From the NCBI GenBank assembly GCA_963556495.2, contig OY747704.1, positions 36,341,501-36,405,500 on the forward strand: a stretch of DNA of 64,000 nt, written 5' to 3'. Source of the stretch: Valencia hispanica (lineage: Eukaryota > Chordata > Actinopteri > Cyprinodontiformes > Valenciidae). Every line of letters begins with the position of its first letter. Position 1 is the first letter of the stretch. The notes under the pieces were generated by a model, which saw only the letters and a program-made list of their open reading frames with translations, ran no database searches and was not told where the DNA came from. Shown one piece after another: positions 35,401 to 48,041 of the stretch. Position numbers and translations under genes: made by a program.

Positions 35401-37050
35401 TTGAAGTTAAGATGGTTATCTTTTTGATAATATTCCCACAAGCTGTGGACCATTATTTATTACTGGCAAACAATGTTTAATAATAATATTATTGAGGATT
35501 TTCCTAGCTTATTCTAACTTCAGAATATGTGATTATTGTTAATGAAAAAAAAAAAAATCAAAAACACTTGGGAAACACTGGGGGGGCAGCGCCCTATCGC
35601 CCTCTATTGGCCAGCCGCCACTGCCTATTATCATTACAGTTATTTATTTATTTATTTACATGTGCTTTCTTTAGCTGCTGTGCATAAAGCCCTTTCCCTT
35701 GTATTAAAACATGACTCAGTTAATGATACACTTGTGGTAATTATTCACATAAGACAAAGATAAAGAATGAAAGTTCAGTTGAATTGTTTTCAACGACCTG
35801 ACTGGTAAACCAAAAGAAGAACCTTCTTGGCATGCCTAGAACAATAAGCTCAGGTTAACAAACATGAAAGTCAAGGTAACTGGAACAGGAAACACCAGGT
35901 GGTAGGCTACTGTGAGAATGTGTTTAGAAGAGATCAAGGAGCTCGGTGGAATGGGTCCAGGATGAATAATGAGGATATACATTATGTAGAATCAAATTTA
36001 AGACAAAATCAATATCTGAAGGGGGATTTGCTTTTATTTTTTATAGTTTCGGACAGATAGTATGGATACTTGTTTGAATCGACAAATATCTGCAAACACT
36101 AAAGGTAAAAAAATACATGCTTGTCCCCCTTCAGTTTTACTTCATCGCCTACTTCTATTTTGTTTTCCAAGCCCCTGATAACAGACCTCCTATACTGCGG
36201 TGATGTTGATACCTTTCTAGCATTGTAAGCAGTGGTCACATTAGCATGAAATTGACTTGTTTAAATGACTATAAAGCTCTCATGGATGCAGTGATAGCAC
36301 TGTCATCTCTCACATGGTTTCTCTTTTATTAGAAGATATATCACCATTTATGTGGTGTAACTACACTATTGAACAGCGGTGTGATGGTATAGCAGTGTGA
36401 TTTGTATGTGTGTGGGTTTGTCAATACATTAGTGGAAGCATGCATCCCTGTGCAAGTGTGTGCAGTTGTCATGCGGTGTTGAGAAATGGAGGAACCAAAT
36501 AAATTCTGCCATGGGCCAAGAAGCAAGAAGAGAGTGAACAGCAATATAATTTTGTTTAAAATAATGAAGGATGCTGCAAGGCAGGAAGAAGAAAAAGCAA
36601 ACAGGCCAAGTGTAACAAGTGAAAATAAAAGCACACGAGTAAACCCTCAATCCAGCTAGAAATCTGAAACTGTGATTCCAATCAAATATCTCTATTTTGT
36701 TTAGGAGAACTAACTGATTTCAATGATCATAGATAATGAAAGTACCAGACATTCTAAATGATTTTGAAACTGCAGAGGACACAAAGGTCAATAGATTTTA
36801 TTGAAGGAAGTGAAACTATTCTGCATAACATCTGCAAGCAGAAGGCTGCACTGTTTGTTTACAGAGGCCCTTCTGTTGCTGGATAAAGTGCAACGCAGTT
36901 ATGCTTCTCTGTGTAAACTCAGTACGCGTGTGCACCAGACCGAGGGGTCTGTAGCGAGAAATTTAAATACAGTACCGCCATACCCCTATGTTGTACATAG
37001 TTAAAAATTTCTAGGTAACTTAATTTTTTTTTTTTTGACTATCTGATCCT
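32451..37050. other. AT-rich DNA without a recognised gene
   Basis: No coding domains were found in 4.6 kb. A perfect palindrome TTACCATGGTAA at 34899-34910 resembles an RFX X-box. There are GGGA repeats near 35380-35397 and a (TTTA)n run near 35640-35660. ORFs present are short and lack motifs. Confidence 0.45.
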
Positions 37051-37059
37051 GTTCTATGA

Positions 37060-38260
37060 TATAAAGTAGGTCATATCAGAATTTATATTCCCCCTAAGTC
37101 CCTCCCCTGGCCTCTACAGCAAAACAAATAATTTATGTGAGCCTAGAGCGTTGACCAATAGATTTGTGTATTCACAAGAGGGAGCTGTCAATCAACGAGA
37201 ATGCACCCCAGTCCCCAGTGTGCGCTACGGGGTGACACTATAGACTGTATATAGATGGACGAAGCCTCCGTAGATTTCTGAAGAGGTGACTTGATGTCAA
37301 CTGGGTGGTTCCCACCACCGCCATCTTGGCTGCGTCACACAAACACAAAATACAATACAAAAAATAGGCAAAGAGGTGGAGCTAAGAGTGGGGTAGTGAG
37401 GGTGGGGGCATATAATTGACACTCTGAGCCGATGTAGCTACGAGCTAACCCGGAGCTAACCGAAGCTAATGGAGGTTAGCTTGCGCTTTTATCCAGAAAA
37501 CCATGATTGAGTGACTCTACTTATCCCTCTGCCTTCTAGGCAGATTCAATAATTTTGTCAAATAAAGCATGAAGCTTTGTTGGTCAATAACTTTCACTAA
37601 AACTGTGTGAATCTTAATTAAAGCAAGTTTTAATAATCAATATGTAAAGAAGAAATGTGATCATTTCAACCCATCTTTTGACCAAGCACCGTTATCTTAA
37701 ATCCACAGTGGAAGTGTAATTTTACTCACCAAAAAAAAATGGAGCTAAGGCTTCTTAAATGGTCTGTTAGTGCGGTCAATACCACAGCAAGCCATCTTTG
37801 TCCAATAAGTGCACAATTTACATCCGAACACGTATATACATTGCAGACGCAACTGATGGTCAAGTTCAGAGAAATACCCTTTTGGGTTACACCAAGGGGC
37901 AATCTCCGCCGGCCAAAAGTGACGCCAACGCTGAAGTGACAAATATTGCTGTTCCCCACTCATCCGCTAGGTGCTGGCTCAAGAAGGGCCAAGTTCCCAT
38001 TACCTCCCATGATAAAAACGGCAACTTCACACCAGAAATAAACATATTCACAGCCTGATTCAAAAAATTTTTTTTAGGTTCAATAGGTCAAGTTTACCAT
38101 CATGACAAGTCTGAGGGGGGTGAATGTTTTTATTACTCATCTGTTTAGATGTAATTCAAGCTTGAAATTATGAATAATTAGGGGTGTGTCCTTTTGATTG
38201 ACTGGTCTCAGATAAACCGTCAGCGCTAGTGCTGGTGGCTAACAGCATGCTCCCCCCCTA
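37060..38260. repeat. Probable dispersed repeat, family unknown
   Basis: Several phrases in this 1.2 kb look like widely repeated fish sequence as I recall it: ATAGACTGTATATAGATGGA (37240) with GAAGCCTCCGTAGATTTCTG, TTCCCATTACCTCCCATGAT (37995), and TAATTAGGGGTGTGTCCTTTTGATTGAC (38168). The core ATAGACTGTATAT also recurs at about 41347 in this window. No terminal repeats, target duplication or coding domain were found, so class is not assigned. Overlapping ORFs of 66-86 codons are not thought to be genes. Confidence 0.4.
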
Positions 38261-40300
38261 CTTGCTCCATGAAAGGCCTCACCCTCGGTCTCACTTTGAA
38301 AGTCTGAAGCCATTTCATTTCTCTGAGCTTGACCATCAGAGCGTCTCGATGAGCTATTTCAATGCTATGTGCAGTACATCCTTATAACTACCCGAAAGCT
38401 TTCATAGGTTGAGGATGACCAAGAGAGTCTTTGGCATCCCACTCCCCTCTTTTAGAGTGTTTTTAAGGAGAAATGTAAAAGAGCTTTTCCTGTTGTGAAG
38501 GAAACCTCTTCCTCTTTTATGTTCTATTTGATTCCCTGTTATTTAGAGACTAAATCGATACAGAAAATGGAAAACCAAAAATTCCATCTATTAGCAACAA
38601 GGATTCTAAGCTAGTAACAGGCATGGTAAAGTATTCCTTTGAAGTACAGTTTTGTTTTACAACTGTTCTAACTTAGTGATAATGTTTGACCCGATATTCA
38701 CCAAGGAGTCTTTTAAATATGTTAACTAAAACAGTGACATTTTATGAGACTGGGTGCAAAAATACTTTTTCCCCGTCTTAACTTCATGTAGCCATAGAAC
38801 ATGTCTTAATTTGTTCATCAAAAAAACAAAACAAAATAAAACAGGTTAGCTCAGTTGTGAAGCATGTAGGCCTGTTCTTGCTAAGCAAAATTAAAAAGTG
38901 AAATTTTTTTCTAATGTAATTCGCAAATATTCAAATTAAATATTTGAAAACTAGACCAAAAAATAGGGAAAAGGGGATTTTAAAACTGTCGATAGAGGGA
39001 TGTTTAATACAGTGTAAACTGCTATTTGTTTCACTAGGTTTACCCTTTTCATCTTTGGATAAGCTGTTGCCTAGAGGTTTTGGAACATGAAAAAAATTTA
39101 AATAAGGAGACGACATGCATGCATTTTCACAGAGGTGGGTTCCCATTATAAATATTAGCTGCTAATCTGAAGCAGATTGTGGAAACTGAATTCCTCAAGA
39201 AGATATATTTTTTTAAAGTTTGTGAGGGAATATAGACGTTGTTTCGTTTTCTGAAATGTTATGGTAGAGGGAATAGGAAAAGAGAGATAGAACACCCTGG
39301 GTGAATGGATGTACTATGACCAAAATATAGGTGTCATATTTAGAGAACGTCGGAGGACAAAAGGCTGAGAAATCTACTGTGTGACAAAAGGAATGCAATA
39401 ACATTTGCTATATATTAATAAAGAAAATCAATGCTTCTCACTTTCTTGGGATGAGTATAAAAAACAAGAGCTCTGCCAAAGTAGGAGAATAACAGTGACT
39501 GTTTAGAAAAGGAAAAGTCTGAGAAGAAAGAGGATGATACAAGTATATAAGTAATGTATGAGCAACTAGTATCATCATACCATTCTGTGGAAAGGGGGTA
39601 AAAGCAAGTGAGAAGAACTCTGTGCAAAAGTGTTCAAATGTATGACAGTTTCTCTAAAATAATAAAATGTAAGAAATACAATTGAGGTACTTTGATGGCA
39701 GAGTGAAACATAGAAACATGTTCTGTCAGCAGAAGCCCTGTGCTTCTTCCTGTCATAATAGGATTTCTCTCTAAATGCATGAACTTTGAATGACAGATTG
39801 ACTTGTACTCGCCACATAAATGGAATGCCTGACACATCTGTGTAGTCCCAGTCCTGCTCATACGTGCAGATGGTGTTATTATAAATGAGCCTCCAGACAG
39901 CCAGATTATTTGCAAAATGGCACAAGATGGCAGTGGATGACATTCCACTTAGATTTTAATGTGAACATACCACTGTGCTGATGACCAAAGCTTTGTGTAG
40001 TGATATGGACTTACTTTTGTTTAATAGGGGTGAGACTCCAAGACGTCAGGACGATGTTTACAGAAGTCAAAAGGGATGAGACATTAGCTCTATTTTTGTG
40101 AGAGCCAGGATTAGTCATTTGTGTTTTTAAATACAGTAAATGATTTGCGAGTAGCAAGCTGTAATTCAATACATTTTTAAAACCTATATAATTCAGTCCA
40201 ATTTCAGGTAGTCCATATATTGTGTTTTCTTTATTCTTGTGTAATTCAAAGTTGGTCCCAATGGAAAATAAAGCATTGAAATTTTTCTTTGTTTCTGCAA
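38261..40300. other. AT-rich DNA without a recognised gene
   Basis: No protein domain or element ends were recognised. Minus-strand ORFs of 104 and 122 codons at 39575-39948 overlap each other in different frames and carry no motif. Confidence 0.45.
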
Positions 40301-40310
40301 AAAGTTTCAT

Positions 40311-42164
40311 TATGGAGGACTGTTTTCTGCCAAAATTGACAATAAATAAATACATGTGTAAATAAATAAATAAATAAAAGGGTAAATACAATTGAAAATA
40401 AATTAATACATATGTGGATAAAAAAAATGCTTTTATTTATTTGCACTTTTATTTTATTTTTTCCCCACATTTATTTCATTATTTATTTAGACATTTATTC
40501 ATTTTTTCCACATTTATTTAATTTTTTATTTCGACTTCTATTTATTCCCACATTTATTGTTGAGATACGTGGCCGCTGGAATCTCACAATTAGATAAATG
40601 CTTGTTCAACACTTGGCCTGTCCCTGACAGGGAGGTCTCCTGTGAACAACAGATGAAAACGGAGGTGCTTTAGGTGGTGAGGTGCTGGGGCGCAGGGTTA
40701 GCAAGTGAAGGCTAAGCCTCCAGGTCTAGCTTCTACCTTAGCTAGCGCGAAGCTAGATGGTATGTAGAACCTCACAACCGAGCGCTCAGCCTGCCTTCGT
40801 GTTTCATCTGAGGTTATTGACAACGTTTCACAACCAGCTGTCCATGTCTCATTGAATTTCACACTCAGGACTGTGGTCCATAGTGCATTACGGTAATAGA
40901 GCACTGAAACGGCCTTGCAGGCAAAAAAAAAATTTAATGAAGAGGAAGCCAGAGACTTAACCATAAATTTTTTTTATTTATGACCTACCTACTACTTTCC
41001 CATACTATTCCCAGAATAAATATAATGTTAGTGTAAATTCTTGGAAAACATCAAGTGACACCTGGAGGTGCTATCTACTATCTAGCTTTGCGCTAGCTAA
41101 GCTAGAAGATATAGACCGGGAGGCTTAGCCTTCACTTGCTAACCCTGCACCTCAGCACCTCACCACCTAATGAGCCTCCGTTTTCGTCTGTTGTAGAAGA
41201 CCTCCCTGTCAGGGACAGGCCTGGTGTTGAACCACCATTTATCTGGTTGTGGGATTCCAGTGGCCGGGTATCTCAACTCTGTGGCAGCCACACAGGGTAG
41301 CCAGCCGCCGCTAACCTCTTCACAAGACTGCCAGTTCTGTTTGAACCATAGACTGTATATCAACTGGAGTATTGGAGCTGACAAATCAGGTCTTAGGTTA
41401 GTATTAGAAACACCCCCCTTATTAGAATACAATTCTGTAAATAAATAAATGTGGAAACATGCAAATAAATAAATAAATAAATAAATGTGTAAATAAATAA
41501 ACAAATGTGTAAATACATAATTAATTAAATATGTAAATAAATATATAAATAAATTTGGAAATGTGGAAATAAATAATTAAATTAATGTGGAAATGTGAAA
41601 ATAAATAATAAATGTGGAAATAAATAAATATGGAAACAATTAAATAAATGTGAAAGGAAGTAAATAACTAAATAAGTAAATGTGGAAATACATAATGAAA
41701 TAAATGTGGGAATAAAGAAAAATGTGGAAATAAAGAATTTAATCTGGAAATAAGTATATAAATAAATGTGGAAAGAAAATAAAACTAAATAAATAAACAA
41801 ATGTGGAAATACATAATTAAATTTTTTTATTTATTCCCACCTGTATTTATTTTCAATTTTATTTACCCATTTATCTATTTATTTCCACATTTATTTATTG
41901 CTATATTTATTTATTTACAGATGTATTTTTAATTGTATTTATTTCTCGATTTATTTATTTACAAATGTATTGATTTATTTCTCTATTTTCAAATGTATTA
42001 CCAATTGTATTTATTTATTTCCACATTTATGTAGTTATTTGTTTATTTTCACATTTATTTTTTTATTTCTATATTTTTTTATTTTTTTAGAAATGTATTA
42101 CCTCATTTATTTATTTCCACATTTATTTATTTATTGTCAATTTTGGCAGGGACGGTCCTCCATA
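40311..42164. mobile_element. Large foldback (palindromic) element with AAATAAATGTGG arms
   Basis: The outer ends are inverted copies: TATGGAGGAC then CTGCCAAAATTGACAATAAA at 40311-40350, and the complement at 42130-42164. TTTCA occurs just outside on both sides (40305-40309 and 42165-42169, with one base of offset), a possible target duplication. An inner inverted pair of about 210 bp (40556-40765 and 41064-41285) includes GGCCTGTCCCTGACAGGGAG and GCAAGTGAAGGCTAAGCCTC. Between outer and inner pairs each arm is filled with imperfect AAATAAATGTGG or TTTATTTCCACA repeats; the right arm is much longer. The central loop (about 40766-41063) has no recognised gene. No transposase. Confidence 0.75.
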
Positions 42165-42169
42165 TTTCA

Positions 42170-43764
42170 AACTGTCAAACTGTATTTTAAAGAATCTTTG
42201 TTTGATTTAGAACTATCAAGTTCATGCTTTATCCTTCTTTGTATCTTATATTTTGAACAAAATATAATCAAATTTAACCTGGAATGTTTTACAATATTAC
42301 TTACTATAATCACACCTGGCAGTAGAATGCATCCATGTGAGTGATCCGATCATCCACTAATTGCACTTGTGAATCCAGTTAAGAAACACTACCGATGTTT
42401 TCCGCGTATCATTGGTGTAGGACATTTGTACCTGCATTAGTCTGTTAGTCTGATGCATCATGGGACACATTCTAGAATGACCCAAGCAGCAGTTTTACTA
42501 GCTGTTGTATCATAAAGTATGCATTTTCATACCAGGTCTGAACACAGCCTTAAAAACATGGAGGCCCTGAATCAGGTGTTAATTCCAGCATCATTAGTGA
42601 TTAATAGTTAGCCATTTTCAGAATTCTAATTTCTGCCACATTTATTTTTTATCATGTCCTCACAATTATTCCACACAATATATTAAAAATTGGTGGACAT
42701 TTCTTCAGTTGTTTTTTTTAAACTGAATGTTGTCAGTACAGTGTCTTTAGCAGCTGATTGTCAACACAAAGAGGCACCTTAAAGGAGTCATAACCTAGTA
42801 TTATCTTGGATACCCACGCTCTATTATATTCTTTCAGGCCCTTCTAAAAAACTAAAGTTGAAAAAAGTGAAAAAAATAAACACATTACTCCACCGACCCT
42901 TATTTCTGAAGGCATTATTGTCTCGCGAGATCTGATGCGATACTTTGGCTGTTGTGGACGGTCATTGTAATAATGCAAACATGGTTGCTTTTGGTAGAGC
43001 ACATATGATTTCTTTTTAGTAGAAACCTGAATGGTTGGCTAATTCTTAGAATACACTCATACGGTGTAATCCAGATATCATTTTCCTGGAAAGATTACTA
43101 TAGGTGTTTTGTCATTCAAATACCTGATATAATGAAAGATTTTACGGTTATGTTAGTTCTATAGCCTTAAACTACCAGGAGCTAGCAACTTTAACGGGGG
43201 GGGGGTCTTTCTGTTAAAAGAAGATTACTCCTTTGGAGAACCGGAGACACTAACAAATAGAACTACCAGACAGCAGACAGATGAGATCTAGAAGAAATGA
43301 TAAATATGGCATTTTCTGACAGAATAATGGAACAAGGAAAAAAATAAGGTTATGGAAATGGAAAAAAGGCTAAAGAATTGTAGCTGAACTGTAAGGATGG
43401 AAAAGCCTGAAGCAAAGTAAGTTGTGAGGATGAACGGTAGCAGGACAGGAACGCTCCCCAGTGAGATTAGAGTGAATGAGAAGCAGAAATAGTTGGCAGT
43501 GTATGTATGCCTGGAGGGAGTTAAGGGAAGTCAAAGAGAGGAAAAGACAAGAGGGAGGGAAGACTGTGGAACAAGTGACAGAAGCAGTAGAGTTCAGTGA
43601 GTTAAAGGAGGGAATGGGACACTATGAGTGACACGAGAAGAACCAATGATTCAAATTGGAGAGGGAGAAAATGTTTTCTTCTCTGTTGTAGGACATCTAA
43701 AACAGCATTTAGACCATCTAGCACCAGGAGTTTCATGGGTAAGAATTACAAAGCCAGGATTTAT
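42170..43764. other. Unique-looking DNA between foldback element and LINE copy 3
   Basis: No gene recognised. A TCTCGCGAGA palindrome is at 42921-42930 and a run of 10 G at about 43197-43206. A purine-rich stretch lies at 43340-43620. Confidence 0.45.
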
Positions 43765-43999
43765 AAGGCAAGGCAAGGCAAGTTTATTTGTATAGCACAA
43801 TTCATGTTACAAGACAATTCAAAGTGCTTTACATAAAACATCAAAAGCATTACAGCAGGGTGCAGAAAAAGCAAAAGTACAGGAATAAAAACCATGAATT
43901 AAAATGAGAAAAAAGAAAATCTTAAAAGAGTCTTAAAAGACGCCGTGCAGATTTAAAACTTAGGATAAAAACCTAATCAAAAGCAGCTGAGAACAGGTG

Positions 44000-46254
44000 G
44001 GTCTTTAACCTGGATTTAAATAAACTGAGTGTTTCAGCTGATCTGAGGCTTTCTGGGAGTTTGTTCCAGACATGTGGAGCATAGAAGCTGAACGCAGCTT
44101 CTCCATGTCTGGTTCTGACTCTGGGAATTGATAAAAGAGCGGATCCAGATGACCTGAGGGGTAAATTAGGTTCATACTGGGTCAGGAGATCACCGATGTA
44201 TTTTGGTCCTAAACCATTCTGAGTCTTATAGACCAGCAGCAGAACTTGGAAGTCTATCCTCTGAAAAGACAGGCAGCCAGTGTAAAGACCTCATAGCTGG
44301 ACTGATGTGGTCCACTTTTTTGGTTTTAGTGAGAACTCGAGCAGCAGAGTTCTGGATAAGCTGCAGTTTCCTAATTGATTTTTTAGGTAGACCTGTAAAG
44401 ACGCTGTTGCAATAATCAAGCCGACTAAAGATGAATGCATGGACTAGTTTTTCCAGGTCCTGCTGAGACATCAGATCTTTTATCCTTGAGATATTCTTAA
44501 GGTGATAGTAGGCTGATTTTGTGATTGCCTTAATGCATTTTTCAAAGTTTAAGTCTGAGTCCATCACTATACCCAGATTTCTGACGTGGTTGGTGGTTTT
44601 TAGGTGTATGGACTGAAGCCTTGTGGTGACCTTCAATCTTTTCTCTTTAGCTCCAAAGACAATTACCTCCGTTTTGTTTTTGTTCAGCTGCAGAAAATTG
44701 TGGCACATCCAGTCATTAATTTCCTCAATGCATTTCCCAAGAGCCTGTACAGGCCCTTGGTCTTCTGGTGACATTCTAATATATATCTGTGTCTCATCTG
44801 CGTAGCTATGGTAACTTATATTGTTGTTATTTATTACCTGTGCCAGTGGGAGCATATAGATGTTAAACATAAGAGGTCCCAGGATGGAACCCTGGGGAAC
44901 CCCACATGTAATTCCCGATCTTTGAGACCTTTTTGAAAAAGCCTGTGGGCAGGATGTCTAAGCAGCAAGAGGAGGAGTTCAGTTGACGTAAGATGTCCTC
45001 CAGATCTTTGCTGTTTATGAGATAAAACTGTTTCATTGTGTTTAAACTGATTTTCCGTGGACACTGTACATAACCTGAACCTGCCGTTAATGAACCAACC
45101 GCTTGTCTAATATTTTGGATTTTGTCTGTGAAGAATTTGGCAAAGTCATTGCAGGCCTTGGTGGAATAGAGTTCAGGTGCTACTGACACAGGAGAGTTTG
45201 TTAGCCTGTCGAGAACAGCAAATAATATGCGAGCACTATGACTATTTCTGGTGATTATGTCAGAAAAATATGACTTCCTTGTATTCCTCAGTTGTAAGTT
45301 ATAAGAGTTAAGTTTCTCTTTATAGATGTCATAATGAACCTGAAGTTTTGTTTTTCTCCATCTGCGCTCGGCTTTCCGACACTCCCTTTTTTCATTTCTC
45401 ACCAGAGTGGAATTTCTCCATGGAGACTTTTTCCTTCCAGAGATAACCTTCCCCTTTGTGGGAGCAATAGTATCCATAACATTTAATATTTTAGCATTAA
45501 AGCTGTTGACAAGTTCATTGACTGAACCCCCTGACAGGGCAGGTGTTAGAGAGAAGACCTGGTTAAAGATGTCACTAGTGTTTTCAGTTATACATCGTTT
45601 TGTGATAACCTCTGTTAAAACATTTATGTGAACCGAAATTAAACTCTCAAAGAAAACACAATAATGGTCAGACAAGCCCACATCACGCACATTAATCTTG
45701 GAAATGCCCAGACCCCTCGAGATCAGTAAGTCCAAAACATGACCCTTATTATGTGTGGGCTCTGTTATATGCTGAGTCAGCCCAAAGTTGTCCAGAGTGT
45801 TAGACCCTTTGTTCTGGGGATTGTCAACATGGATGTTAAAATAACCAACAATAATTATACAGTCAAAATCAACACAGATTATAGACAGCAGTTCACTAAA
45901 ATCATCATTAAAGTCAGCACAGTAATTTGGAGGCCGATAAATGTTAACAAACATGGCTCTAGATGAGGCCTTCAGCTGTACAGCAACATATTCAAAAGAA
46001 GGAAAACTTCCAAGAGATAACTGCTTACACTGGAATGATTCATTAAATAAGACAGCAGCTCCTCCACCTCTCCTGTTCTGTCTGGCCTGGTTGACAAAAC
46101 TAAAGTTGGGAGGGGTTGATTCGATAAGAGAAACACTGCTATTCTTATCTAACCAAGTCTCAGTTAAAAACATAAAATCAAGGCCATGCTCAGTAATAAG
46201 ATCATTGATTAAAAAGGTCTTCCCTACTATAGACCTGACATTTAATAAGGCCAT
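44000..46254 (-). pseudogene. LINE ORF2 with mutated endonuclease, internal RT deletion and YADE
   Basis: Reading starts at MALLNVRSIVGKTF (ATG at 46254-46252); the frame is open further upstream to 46470, but homology begins here. The endonuclease has TETWL and SDHY but GYFN in place of GDFN, which replaces a catalytic Asp by Tyr. After CCLDILPTGFFKK (about 44930) the sequence jumps straight to the GVPQGS-type motif B in another frame, so about 190 codons of RT including motif A are missing. The following frame (44226-44870) has YADE instead of YADD, and continues to [20 protein letters not shown]. The end is degraded. No activity is expected. Confidence 0.82.
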
Positions 46255-46985
46255 CTTAACAGGTTTAAGAGTATTATTGTGCCCCTTGTGTTTTGGGGTG
46301 GGCTGTGTACAGCGTATGTTTACATTACTTAAAAAACTTTTAGAATGCAGTGCTCTGTTTTTTGACATAACTACATTCCTTCTGTTACTTATAAGTACAG
46401 AAATGATCGAACCTTCTAATGAACAGGGTCCCAGCCTGTCCTGGGAAAAGTTCTGACTGCTGATATCCACGCAGCCTGGACCCTTAACACATCATACATC
46501 AGACTGTGGAGATTGTACATGCTTACATGGTGGGGTAGGAGGGGGCCAGGCTTGTTGGCCTACCTTTGATCGTCCTGGTGTGGGGTTTATGGGTAAAGAA
46601 AACAGATTGGTCTAGGGGGTAGATCTGAGCCCAATGTTGACCCGCTCCATCATCTGCTCAGTGAATTTCAGATGGGGGGAGTGGGGGCAGTAGGGAAGAC
46701 GGTGGGCTGTCGGGTTTGCAGGGGCGATGGAGGGCCGCTGTGTTTTTCTTTAGGGCTGTTGAAGGCTTTTGGGGCAAATAAAGATCCTTCTTCCTGCTTC
46801 TGTTCGAACCTTCCCATGAGTGAGGGCAGAAGAAGTTCCTCCCCCTCTGCACTCAGCTTTGTCTGGTCTTCCTTTTGAGATAAGTCTTTGTGTATCTCCT
46901 TTTTGGCTCCAAGCACAGAGGGATGACGCAGGAAGTAAAAAATATTGGAGGTAAACAGTCTTAAACCTGACCTGTTCCAGCTAAA

Positions 46986-48041
46986 TCAATTTGCCTTAAA
47001 AAGATGTCTACGCTCCCAAAAAATCTGAAAGTTGTTAATAAATTGCAGTTTGATGTCAGCACATGCAGATAAAATCCACTTATTTAATGCCAAAAGACGG
47101 CTAAATCTTTCTTCTCCTCCTTTGTTGGGTGGTAAAGGTCCACTGATGAATACTGCTGCATCCAACGAGCTCACAGTGTTCAATAATCCAGCGAAGTCCC
47201 GTTTCAGAACCTCCGATTGTTGCTTGGACACAAAATTCGACCCTGTGTGGAGAACAATGTTTTTCACTGTTGGATATTTAGTCACAGTTTTTAGAATCCT
47301 CTTCTGCATGTCACTGACCATATCCTTTGGAAAGCAGAGGACTTTGGTGTTCTTTCCACACATCCACTGAACGTCCTTTACAGATGAATCACCTACAATC
47401 AGAGTTTCAGGCCCAGTCTTTTGCTTTCTCTGTGGCCTCTCACTCTCTGACAGGTTATCAGTCCTCATCTCGCTGCCTTGGGGTGGATGGTTGTCAGATA
47501 AAGATCCAGGGTTCTCCAACAGTGGAGCAAATCTGTTCTGCAGCTTCACATTCGGTTGTTTTGAAAGTTTGTGGCTAACTTTCCCATTTGCAGCTGTTCT
47601 GTCCCATGTCCTCTCATGTACGGGAGTAGAAGAAGTCCTCTCTCTTGTAGGGAATGCAGGCCAGTCGGTCTCATCACAGATTTCCGCTCGCTGTGTCCAG
47701 CCTGCACTACGTCCTCCTGTTTCCCAGAGACATGATTTAGTTTTTGGCATAGCACCAAGACAGTTCCAGGGAGGATTATCACTCGGTGATTTAATGTAAT
47801 GAGCAGAGGCTGCCTCTTTCTTGGTCGTGTTATCTCTGCCTCTTAGCCGTGTGTTAGCTTGCTCATTTCCACTTTTTTGAAAGAGTGATAAGGTTGTTTC
47901 ATTTACACACAATCCATTTACCTCCACATTAACTTCTCTCCGTTGAATTTTCCTCTCCAGTGCTGTTATCTTTTGTAGAAGGTCCTGGTAGTCCATTGTG
48001 GAGACGGAAGGCATCTTGTTGCTGTAGCTTAGCGTTAGCAC
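46986..48041 (-). pseudogene. LINE ORF1 with esterase domain, C-terminal stop
   Basis: The 351-codon frame has a front segment DLLQKITALERKIQ (coiled-coil-like), a linker ending in QNRFAPLLENPG, and esterase blocks LIVGDSSVKDV (nucleophile retained), VLHTGSNFVSKQQSE (the GTND block is changed to GSNF), and FISGPLPPNKGGEERFSRL. The final DxxH block is lost: the frame reads LFKAN then TGA, and the wording beyond the stop (WNRSGLRLFTSN in the same frame) continues the family pattern. The stop is therefore secondary. Likely translation start is one of the Met codons near 48000. Confidence 0.78.

Noticed and set aside
38700..38830. Tc1 terminal repeat suggested by GGGTGCAAAAATACTTTTTCC
   Set aside because: Only a short phrase matches and no partner or transposase lies nearby.
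39575..39948. Overlapping 104- and 122-codon minus-strand ORFs
   Set aside because: Two frames open over the same stretch with no motif; chance ORFs.
41440..42140. CRISPR-like array, because of regularly repeated units
   Set aside because: The units are degenerate AT-rich microsatellite/minisatellite repeats without unique spacers, in a vertebrate genome.
42779..43236. A second MITE starting TTAAAGGAGTCATA and ending near TTACTCCTTT
   Set aside because: The inverted match is only about 8-9 bases, with no clean target duplication.
45941..46456. 171-codon plus-strand ORF
   Set aside because: Antisense shadow of LINE copy 3 ORF2, whose minus-strand frame has clear endonuclease motifs.
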